40,096 nt of DNA. It comes from Geobacter sp. UBA4074 (lineage in GTDB: Bacteria > Desulfobacterota > Desulfuromonadia > Geobacterales > Pseudopelobacteraceae). Both the position numbers and the translations under genes were made by a program. A model generated the notes under the pieces. It did not search any database. It was not told the DNA's origin and saw nothing but the letters and a program-made list of their open reading frames with translations. Positions 1 to 6,380 of this stretch are shown one piece after another (within the stretch, counting starts at the first letter, position 1; each line of letters begins with the position of its first letter). The DNA lies in contig DFYU01000065.1 of the NCBI GenBank assembly GCA_002383415.1, positions 1 to 40,096 on the forward strand, read 5' to 3'.

Positions 1-69
1 TTCCTGGCAGGTTTTGTAACCTGGTCAGCAGCCAGTGCAGTCGGTGCATTAGTCAGCCTCTTTAACTAA
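1..69 (+). CDS. C-terminal tail of a membrane protein (partial)
   Basis: An open frame enters from the left edge and stops at 67-69. The 22 visible residues are hydrophobic and small-residue rich (ending SLFN), which fits a final transmembrane helix. The body of the gene lies outside the window, so no family can be assigned. A second small membrane protein follows 34 bases later on the same strand, so the two probably share a transcript that ends at the terminator at 270-303. Confidence 0.5.
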   Translation, partial: FLAGFVTWSAASAVGALVSLFN

Positions 70-103
70 CCATCAACGATAAAATCATGAAAGGAGCTTC
101 ACA

Positions 104-250
104 ATGAAGGCAAAAGTAAATTATTCTGATCTTGATGACCGTAAGTACATCGGTAAGGTTCTGGCAGTCGCAGGGGTGTTCGCCGCAGGTGCAGGTTTGG
201 CAGTAGCTTGGCCCGCCCTTTCTCACATAGCAATCAAACTGGTGAGCTAA
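104..250 (+). CDS. 48-residue single-helix membrane peptide
   Basis: ATG at 104 is preceded by a strong AAAGGAG site about eight bases upstream and the frame ends in TAA at 248-250. The product has a charged N-terminal part (residues 1-18, with a DLDDRKY segment) followed by one hydrophobic Ala/Gly/Val-rich helix (about residues 19-44). I do not recognise the family. Its position after another membrane-protein tail and directly before a terminator suggests a small accessory subunit of a membrane complex encoded to the left. This is inference from context only. Confidence 0.6.
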   Translation: MKAKVNYSDLDDRKYIGKVLAVAGVFAAGAGLAVAWPALSHIAIKLVS

Positions 251-269
251 CCAGATTTAAAGCTGCATC

Positions 270-303
270 AAAAAGACAGGAAGGAACCCCTTCCTGTCTT
301 TTT
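270..303 (+). terminator. Rho-independent terminator
   Basis: A perfect 15-bp stem (270-284 with 289-303), four-base loop AACC, ending in a T run. It lies 20 bases after the stop of the 48-residue membrane peptide. Because the stem has A's on one side and T's on the other, it could also work in the reverse direction. Confidence 0.9.
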
Positions 304-361
304 GTGCCTTGTCGACAACTACACCAGATTTTCGGACTACACCACCAAACCGGACGATATC

Positions 362-1105
362 ATGAGCGTTTCAGCCACAACTGCACTTCATTGCCCCTTT
401 TGCGGCAAAGGGAAAACCTACCGTCTTGAGGATGGTCGGATGAAGTGCGCCCAATGCGCCCATAAATTTACACCGATCCCCAGACATTCACATCTTCCCG
501 AAGGGACCATCCGTGTTATCGCTCAGCGTTTTTGGGAAATGACACCCACTACAGCGGTGTCGGCTGAATTACAGCTGAATATCAAAACCGTCCAGCGCTA
601 CTTCCTGCGAGCACGTGAAGGGATGGCTCGCTGTTGCGAACATTCAGCAATTGCTCACTTTGGTAGCGATCGACTCCCCCTCAGCTGTTTTGAAAGTGGC
701 CCGTCACGGGCAGAATGTGGTGTACAGGCACAACCGGTGTGCGCCGTAGCAGTTTCTGCCGATACACTATCGTTACTGTTTTGCGATGACAGAAACGATA
801 CGTCCTGCTTGCATACCACTGATGATGTTGCAGGATGGCTTTATGGACGCAATCAGGAAAGCATCGAACGGCACCTGTTGGACCAGATGCATCTTGTGTT
901 GCATACTGATCATGCGTCAGAACTCCCGCGCCAATTCTGGCAGTTTGCCAAGAAAGGTCTGGCACGCTACCAGGGAGGATTTCGCCACAACTTTCCTCTT
1001 TTTTTGCGGGAGATGGAATTCCGTTTCAAGGTGCGCCAGCGTCCGGACGCTGCAAACCTTTGCTCTCAATTGTTGATCGATCACACTATCCATCAGGAGA
1101 ACTAA
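362..1105 (+). CDS. Zinc-ribbon/HTH protein, probable domesticated IS1595-type transposase
   Basis: The 247-residue product begins with a four-cysteine zinc ribbon (CxxC-x14-CxxC, residues about 11-31), then a helix-turn-helix-like segment around residues 60-85 (TVQRYFLRAR). Its C-terminus carries a FPLFLREMEFRFKVR segment like the end of IS1595/ISXO2 transposases. The region where the family's first catalytic Asp should lie (family form about EIDETYFGG) reads PLSCFESGP, so the catalytic site looks lost. No terminal inverted repeats or target duplications are visible. It ends three bases before the start of the CbcL-like gene, so it is probably co-transcribed with it and may act as its DNA-binding regulator. 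The ATG at 362 is preferred over an upstream in-frame TTG at 302 that sits inside the terminator; its Shine-Dalgarno site is weak. Confidence 0.6.
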   Translation: MSVSATTALHCPFCGKGKTYRLEDGRMKCAQCAHKFTPIPRHSHLPEGTIRVIAQRFWEMTPTTAVSAELQLNIKTVQRYFLRAREGMARCCEHSAIAHFGSDRLPLSCFESGPSRAECGVQAQPVCAVAVSADTLSLLFCDDRNDTSCLHTTDDVAGWLYGRNQESIERHLLDQMHLVLHTDHASELPRQFWQFAKKGLARYQGGFRHNFPLFLREMEFRFKVRQRPDAANLCSQLLIDHTIHQEN

Positions 1106-1108
1106 ACC

Positions 1109-2959
1109 ATGCGACATCTTGCTACCCCTATTTTGGTTCTGTTCGTGATCCTGGGTCTGCTGGCTGCACCGGCGTTCGTTTCTGCCGAAACCAGCAGTAT
1201 GGCCTATGATCCCGAAAACTGCCTGGGCTGTCACGGTTCAAAGATCAGCCTTGAACAATTCGGCGCCTCGCCGCACGGCAAAAACGGCTGTACCAGTTGC
1301 CACCTGCAGAGTGCCGACCTGAAACGCCACATGACGGGTGCCGTTAAACTCGACAAGGTTAACTGCTCCCGCTGCCATGGCAATGAGGCCAAGGAATTTG
1401 CTAAGAGCGTCCATGCCGAACAGGGCCTGACCTGCACTTCCTGTCACAGTGATATTCACAACATGACCGCAAAAAAAGGAGACAAAAAGGCGGTTATGGC
1501 CTCCTGTCTCAAGTGCCATCCCAACACCAAAAACTTTGAAGGGTCGGTGCATGGCAAGGCAGTACTGAAAGGAAGCAAGGACGCACCGGACTGTTCAAAC
1601 TGCCACGGATTACACAGCGTCAAAAAAGTTCAGCCGGCCACTACGATTGAAGGTCGGATGTTCCACGTTGATGCCTGCATCAAATGTCACGATGACAAAG
1701 AGATGATGGAGCGTAACCACGTTAATCACACCTCAGTGGAAACCTACCTGGAGAGCTACCACGGCAAGGGCTATCGCCTGGGCATGCTGGAGAAGGCGGC
1801 TGGTTGTTCCGACTGCCACACCGCCCACAACGTGCTGCCCAAAGAGGATGCCGCCTCATCGGTACACCCCGACAACCTGTACAAGTCTTGCCAGACCTGC
1901 CATGCCAAGGCTACTCCGCTGTTTGCCAAGTACTATTCTCACGGCAGTCATTCCGACCGCGAGAACTATCCGCTGCTCTATTGGACCTTTCTTGCCATGA
2001 GCGGACTGTTGGTAGGCACGTTTGCCGTGTTCTGGATCCATACCCTGCTCTGGCTGTTCCGCGGTTTCGTTGAAAACCGTGAAAAACAGCGTCTGCTTGC
2101 AGAAGGCCATGTGCATCACGTAACAGAACCGCACAAGCAATATCTGCGCTTCACCAAGCGCCATATCTTCCTGCACTTCACCGTGATCGTCAGCTTCCTG
2201 GGACTGGCCCTGACCGGTCTGCCGCTCAAGTTCGCCGATCAGAGCTGGGCCAAGACGCTGATGTCCTTCTACGGTGGTATTGAGTATGCCGGCCTGATCC
2301 ACCGTGGCTGCGCCGTGTTGACCTTCTACTACTTCCTGGGCGCTCTCTGGATGAGCATTGACTTCCTGTTCCTGCGCAAGGATATCAAGGGCAACTTCCT
2401 GCAACGGATGTTCGGCCCCGACTCCTTGATGCCTAACTTCCGCGACGTAAAGGATGTTATCGGCATGGTCAAGTGGTTCCTGTTCAAGGGCCCCAAGCCC
2501 ACCTTTGAACGCTGGACCTATTGGGAAAAATTCGACTTCATCGCCGTCTTCTGGGGTATGTTTGCCATCGGCGGCTCCGGCCTGATCCTCTGGTTCCCTG
2601 AATTCTTCGGCATGTTCCTGCCGGGCTGGATGATGAACATCGCGACCATTGTCCACTCTGACGAGGCGCTGCTGGCTACCGGCTTCATCTTTACGGTGCA
2701 CTTCTTCAACACCCACGGGCGCCCTGAAAAGTTCCCGATGGATTTCGTGATCTTTAACGGTCAGATGTCCAAGGAAGAGTTCATCGAGGAGCGCGGCGAT
2801 CAGTGGAAACGCTACGAAGAACAGGGTATCACTGAAAACTTCGTCTGCGAAAAGCCAAGCGGCGTGGTGTATGACTTCCTCTTCAAGACCTTCGGATTCC
2901 TGGCTGTCTTTACCGGCCTGGCACTGGTGGTGGGCATGCTGTTTGCCTTCTTGAAGTAA
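1109..2959 (+). CDS. cbcL: CbcL-like nonaheme cytochrome c / cytochrome b fusion
   Basis: This 616-residue protein has a signal peptide (cleavage likely after VSA, residue 26), then nine CxxCH haem c sites between residue 38 and about 265. A membrane domain of several helices follows (about residues 285-615) with conserved histidines, resembling HydB/FdnI-type di-haem cytochrome b. This periplasmic nonaheme plus membrane cytochrome b layout is that of Geobacter CbcL, an inner-membrane quinol dehydrogenase that passes electrons from menaquinol to periplasmic cytochromes during low-potential metal and electrode respiration. It is complete, three bases behind the zinc-ribbon gene, and ends before a strong terminator at 2973. 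A sigma-54 activator lies downstream. The family call is firm; exact orthology with G. sulfurreducens CbcL is inferred from architecture. Confidence 0.8.
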   Translation: MRHLATPILVLFVILGLLAAPAFVSAETSSMAYDPENCLGCHGSKISLEQFGASPHGKNGCTSCHLQSADLKRHMTGAVKLDKVNCSRCHGNEAKEFAKSVHAEQGLTCTSCHSDIHNMTAKKGDKKAVMASCLKCHPNTKNFEGSVHGKAVLKGSKDAPDCSNCHGLHSVKKVQPATTIEGRMFHVDACIKCHDDKEMMERNHVNHTSVETYLESYHGKGYRLGMLEKAAGCSDCHTAHNVLPKEDAASSVHPDNLYKSCQTCHAKATPLFAKYYSHGSHSDRENYPLLYWTFLAMSGLLVGTFAVFWIHTLLWLFRGFVENREKQRLLAEGHVHHVTEPHKQYLRFTKRHIFLHFTVIVSFLGLALTGLPLKFADQSWAKTLMSFYGGIEYAGLIHRGCAVLTFYYFLGALWMSIDFLFLRKDIKGNFLQRMFGPDSLMPNFRDVKDVIGMVKWFLFKGPKPTFERWTYWEKFDFIAVFWGMFAIGGSGLILWFPEFFGMFLPGWMMNIATIVHSDEALLATGFIFTVHFFNTHGRPEKFPMDFVIFNGQMSKEEFIEERGDQWKRYEEQGITENFVCEKPSGVVYDFLFKTFGFLAVFTGLALVVGMLFAFLK

Positions 2960-2972
2960 ACCTTTAAGGCCA

Positions 2973-3003
2973 GGGGACGCAGCATCGGCTGCGTCCCCTT
3001 TTT
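2973..3003 (+). terminator. Rho-independent terminator after the CbcL-like gene
   Basis: An 11-bp GC-rich stem (GGGGACGCAGC, 2973-2983, with 2988-2998), loop ATCG, then five T's. It starts 13 bases after the cytochrome stop codon. The GGGGACGC/GCGTCCCC core recurs in the terminator at 15671. Confidence 0.92.
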
Positions 3004-3027
3004 ACATCCTGCAGGAAGGAATGAATT

Positions 3028-3255
3028 ATGAAGGCATCACAAACAGTTCCCATACTTGCTCTGGTGCTGTATATTTGCGGCGGCATCAGCACGTTTAGCG
3101 GCATTGGCCTGCTGGCCTTTGGCGCCAATGATCGGACGGTGACCGGTTTTAGCTTGCTGGTCGGCGGTGTCCTGCTTTCCATGACCGGCGTCATGCTGAT
3201 GCGCATCTCGCGCAACCACACCGAACGCCAACTACGTTGTTCCGTTAAGTCCTGA
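3028..3255 (+). CDS. Small two-helix membrane protein
   Basis: ATG at 3028 has a good AGGAAGGA site just upstream. The 75-residue product has two predicted transmembrane helices (about residues 8-30 and 38-58) joined by a short GANDRT loop, and a basic C-terminal tail (RISRNHTERQLR) that should face the cytoplasm. I do not recognise a named family. It sits between the terminator of the CbcL-like gene and the sigma-54 activator (35-base gap), so it probably shares a transcript with the activator rather than with the cytochrome. Confidence 0.65.
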   Translation: MKASQTVPILALVLYICGGISTFSGIGLLAFGANDRTVTGFSLLVGGVLLSMTGVMLMRISRNHTERQLRCSVKS

Positions 3256-3290
3256 TAGTAAGCTCCCGACCTATCCCGGGTGGAGAGGCA

Positions 3291-4967
3291 ATGACCAAGC
3301 AAAAAAACTGCGAACACCTCGAATATGCCAGCCATGTCATGGACTCAGTCGCAGACGGCGTTTTTACCGTCGACCGAGACATGAAGATCATGGCCTATAA
3401 CCGGGCTGCAGAACTGATAACCGGCATACCGCGTGAAAAAGCTGTTGGCAGGCCATGCCATGAGGTTTTCCGCACTGCCGTCTGCTTCAGCAGGTGTCCG
3501 GTACGGGAGGCAATCGAAAAAGGCAAGCCGGTACTCAACCGTGAGGTAACCATACAAAATTGCCAGGATGAACCGGTGCCGGTATCAGTAAGCGCCTCTA
3601 TACTGTATGACGGTGAAGGCAATCCGATCGGCGGCGTCGAGACCATCCGCAGCCTGCGGAGAATCTACGCCATTATGGACTCGGTTCCTGACGGCCTGTT
3701 CACCGTTGATGAGGGGATGCTGATTACCCACTTTAACCGGGCCTGTGAAGAGATAACCGGTGTCAGTCATGATGAGGCCATCGGCCGCCCCTGCTACGAA
3801 ATCTTTAAGACCGAGGTGTGCACCGGCGCCTGTCCAATGGTCGAGGCGATAGCAACCGGACAATCGATTCAACGAGAAGTGGATATAACTGATCGTTCCG
3901 GACGCAAAAAACTGATCTCGGTCAGCTGTTCAACCCTGTATGACTGCGCTGGCAAGGTAATGGGCGGCATTGAAACCGTGCGTGACCTGACCCCGATCAG
4001 CAGCATGCGGGAAGAACTGCGTGACAAATATACCTTCCGTAGCCTGGTAAGCCGCAATCCAGTCATGCGCCGACTGTTTGATGTGATGGAAGATATAGCT
4101 GCCAGCGATGCCACCGTCTTTCTGCATGGCGAATCAGGCACCGGCAAGGAGTTATTTGCCAGGGCCATTCATGAGCTGTCCCCCCGTCGCAACGGTCCGC
4201 TGGTGATCGTCAACTGTGGTGCTCTGCCGGAAACACTGCTTGAGTCAGAGATTTTTGGCGTACGCAAAGGCGCCTTTACCGGGGCTACAGAAAACCGTCC
4301 TGGCCGCTTAGAGCTCTGTCAGGGGGGCACTTTTTTCCTTGATGAGGTCGGCGATCTTCCATTGCCGCTACAGGTCAAACTGCTGCGTGTGCTCGAAAAT
4401 CATGAGTTCCAGCCATTGGGCGCACGCGCTCCGATCAAGGCGGACGTACGTTTTATCACCGCCACGCACCGCAACCTGGAAGAGATGGTTGCCAACGGGA
4501 CCTTCCGTCAGGATCTCTACTTCAGAATCAATATTGTTACCCTCAACATACCGCCATTACGAGAACGCCTCGAGGATATCCCCCTGTTGGTGGATATGGC
4601 CTTGCAACGTTTTAACCTGTCCTATAACAAAAAAGTTCGTAATGTTGCCCCTGATGTCTTAAAGCTTTTACTACACCACAGTTTCCCGGGTAATGTGCGT
4701 GAGCTCTTGAACCTGCTTGAACAATCTGTCATTTTGTGCAAAGGAAATGAAATCCAGTTGGAGCACCTGCCACGCAGTTTTATTGAAAACACTGTTGGTG
4801 CAACGACAGCTGAACCACGCCGAAGCGGCCGCCTTCCAACAGCTGAAGAGATCAGCAAGGTTTTAGCGGCCCATAACGGTAATCGGGCAGACGCTGCGCG
4901 AGAACTCGGCGTTGAACGTACTACCCTGTGGCGATGGATGAAACGTTACGGATTGTCAGACAACTAA
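3291..4967 (+). CDS. Sigma-54-dependent activator with two Cys-rich PAS domains
   Basis: The 558-residue protein has two PAS domains (about residues 10-115 and 123-235), an AAA+ sigma-54 interaction domain (about 250-480) and a C-terminal Fis-type helix-turn-helix (about 510-555, ELGVERTTLWRW). Visible motifs are Walker A GESGTGKE near residue 280, the sigma-54 contact loop GAFTGA near 327, and Walker B GGTFFLDEVGDL. It lacks a receiver domain, so signals probably reach it through the PAS domains. Each PAS carries the same triad C-x8-C-x3-C, which may bind a metal or cluster or act as a redox switch. Its place beside a CbcL-like respiratory gene makes that operon a plausible target. The start at 3291 has a GGAGAGG site. 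Family certain; ligand and targets unknown. Confidence 0.92.
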   Translation: MTKQKNCEHLEYASHVMDSVADGVFTVDRDMKIMAYNRAAELITGIPREKAVGRPCHEVFRTAVCFSRCPVREAIEKGKPVLNREVTIQNCQDEPVPVSVSASILYDGEGNPIGGVETIRSLRRIYAIMDSVPDGLFTVDEGMLITHFNRACEEITGVSHDEAIGRPCYEIFKTEVCTGACPMVEAIATGQSIQREVDITDRSGRKKLISVSCSTLYDCAGKVMGGIETVRDLTPISSMREELRDKYTFRSLVSRNPVMRRLFDVMEDIAASDATVFLHGESGTGKELFARAIHELSPRRNGPLVIVNCGALPETLLESEIFGVRKGAFTGATENRPGRLELCQGGTFFLDEVGDLPLPLQVKLLRVLENHEFQPLGARAPIKADVRFITATHRNLEEMVANGTFRQDLYFRINIVTLNIPPLRERLEDIPLLVDMALQRFNLSYNKKVRNVAPDVLKLLLHHSFPGNVRELLNLLEQSVILCKGNEIQLEHLPRSFIENTVGATTAEPRRSGRLPTAEEISKVLAAHNGNRADAARELGVERTTLWRWMKRYGLSDN

Positions 4968-4986
4968 CTTGGGGAGCTCTCACAAC

Positions 4987-5760
4987 GTGGAACGGTCAGC
5001 GCTGCAACAATTAGCCGCCCAGATTGATGATCTGTTCGACTTAGGACGAATAGATGAGGGACAACAGGCTCTGACCACTGCGCTCGAAAAATCGCAGGGC
5101 AATCCTGCCTATGAGCGTTATTTTCAAGCCGAAGCGGCCTGGTATCTGAACCGCAGCAGCAAGGAACAGGGACGTCTACTCCACGAGGCAGCGGAGCTTG
5201 CTCCTGACGATGTTTTCCTGCTGCGCGGTGTCGGAATCTGGCAGCTAATGAGCAATAAAACCTGGAGCGCGGTACGAACCTTTGATAAGGTACTGATGCT
5301 TGATCCTCACGATGCAGACACGTTGCGTTGCATGGGAATCGCACATTCGCGGTTGGACAGGGATCGAAAAGCCATCACATTCTTTGAATCCGCTCTGGCT
5401 GTCAATCCACATGATGCCGATGCTCTTCGTCAGGTGGGGGTTTCGTATTCCAAGCTGGGAGATGACCAGGAGGCGCTGGGGTGGTTCAAACGGGCCTTGC
5501 TGGTTAACGATCAGGACTATGATGCCATGCGCCAGCTTGGCATCTCACTGGCCATGCTGAACGACCTAGACGGGGCAATGGAATGGTTGCGACTTGCCCA
5601 AGCCGTTAATCCTCAAGATTATGAAACACGCCTTAACATGGCGTTAGTGTTAAAAAAACAGCGTGGCGAAGAAACCTGGCTGGAGCGGATTTCGATACGC
5701 CTTGGCCGGTGGTTCAACAGAATCTGGGGAAAATTACTCGATCTGGCTGGGCTCAGGTAG
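4987..5760 (+). CDS. Tetratricopeptide-repeat protein
   Basis: The 257-residue protein contains at least four consecutive TPR units from about residue 75 to 205, each with the typical small residue/Ala-Leu pattern and ending in NPHDAD- or NPQDYE-type turns. TPRs form protein-binding superhelices. There is no signal peptide; the C-terminal 45 residues are basic and amphipathic (RLGRWFNRIWGKLL), which could touch membrane. GTG at 4987 is preferred because GGGGAG lies at 4971-4976; a TTG at 4969 overlaps that site. It begins 19 bases after the sigma-54 activator, so the two are likely an operon. Its last 8 bases overlap the end of a convergent gene. Confidence 0.8.
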   Translation: MERSALQQLAAQIDDLFDLGRIDEGQQALTTALEKSQGNPAYERYFQAEAAWYLNRSSKEQGRLLHEAAELAPDDVFLLRGVGIWQLMSNKTWSAVRTFDKVLMLDPHDADTLRCMGIAHSRLDRDRKAITFFESALAVNPHDADALRQVGVSYSKLGDDQEALGWFKRALLVNDQDYDAMRQLGISLAMLNDLDGAMEWLRLAQAVNPQDYETRLNMALVLKKQRGEETWLERISIRLGRWFNRIWGKLLDLAGLR

Positions 5761-6034
5761 GCACTTCGCCCCCCTTCCACAACACCTCATGCAGATCAGA
5801 AGTATCTTTCTTTGTGTCCCGACCAGCACCATGCTTGGTATCCAGGCGGCGCATGGCTATCTGTAAGGCCTCACGCACAGCAGCCCGAGCATCTTGTTCA
5901 TTGCCAGTCTGAAAGAGCTCATCCGCCCGTTGCACAAGTGATTCGCTGCCACTTATGGTAACGGTTTCCAGTAGACTGCTACCTGACAACGGAACAACAC
6001 CTACCAAACCACCGTAGTTATGTTTTGCTTTCAT
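5753..6034 (-). CDS. Unknown 93-residue protein
   Basis: The start at 6034 has a strong AGGAGGA site at the right distance, which supports a real gene. The product has a Gly/Ser-rich N-terminal third, then a predicted amphipathic helix (residues about 30-65, rich in Ala, Glu, Arg) and a charged C-terminus. There is no signal peptide or membrane helix. I do not recognise the family. It overlaps the convergent TPR gene by 8 bases. Its promoter should lie in the AT-rich gap to its right. Confidence 0.6.
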   Translation of the reverse strand: MKAKHNYGGLVGVVPLSGSSLLETVTISGSESLVQRADELFQTGNEQDARAAVREALQIAMRRLDTKHGAGRDTKKDTSDLHEVLWKGGEVPT

Positions 6035-6380
6035 GGCTTCCTCCTGCCCTGCTTACAGATGCAATCCATTCCGATTAGTCTTATCACTAGCAAATTACGA
6101 GCCAACACACAAAATCAATATAATTACAGTTAGTTACCAGAAATTACACCAAATTCAACTTGTTGCAGTCGCAACACAGCTGAACAACAAAAATAATTTG
6201 CAAATGAAATCAAAATCTTACAAAAGCAACATGCAGTGCAACCCGAGTGTTGCACTGCAACAACATATCAATGATCGTTAATGGGACCAGAAGAACAGAA
6301 ACATTGGAGGGCAATGCATGAGCCGCAGGAGGGCTTTTACGCTTGTTCAGGCACAAATATCCAATTATGACTCAGTCGGC
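6035..6380. other. AT-rich intergenic region between ppk1 and the 93-residue gene
   Basis: This 346-base gap is visibly more AT-rich than its surroundings, especially 6080-6290. I see no convincing gene: the short open frames have no supporting ribosome site or protein-like composition. It holds two GTTGC-type inverted repeats: TGTTGC/GCAACA at 6161-6176 and a perfect 11-bp pair at 6232-6259. It should contain the ppk1 terminator and the promoter of the minus-strand 93-residue gene. Confidence 0.6.
6232..6259. repeat. Perfect 11-bp inverted repeat
   Basis: Arms TGCAGTGCAAC (6232-6242) and GTTGCACTGCA (6249-6259) enclose a six-base spacer CCGAGT. On the minus strand it lies about 120 bases after ppk1 and is followed by TGTTGCTTTT, so it could be the ppk1 terminator. 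The T run is poor, and the dyad could instead be an operator. Confidence 0.6.

Noticed and set aside
302..361. Upstream TTG start for the zinc-ribbon gene
   Set aside because: It lies inside the terminator hairpin and the extra residues are not family-like; ATG 362 is better.
1856..2716. Long minus-strand open frame opposite the CbcL-like gene
   Set aside because: It is a shadow of a clear nine-haem cytochrome gene; the product is low-complexity and has no recognisable domain.
6033..6281. 82-codon plus-strand frame in the AT-rich gap
   Set aside because: No ribosome site, low-complexity Asn/Gln/Lys composition caused by AT-rich DNA, and it overlaps the inverted repeats.
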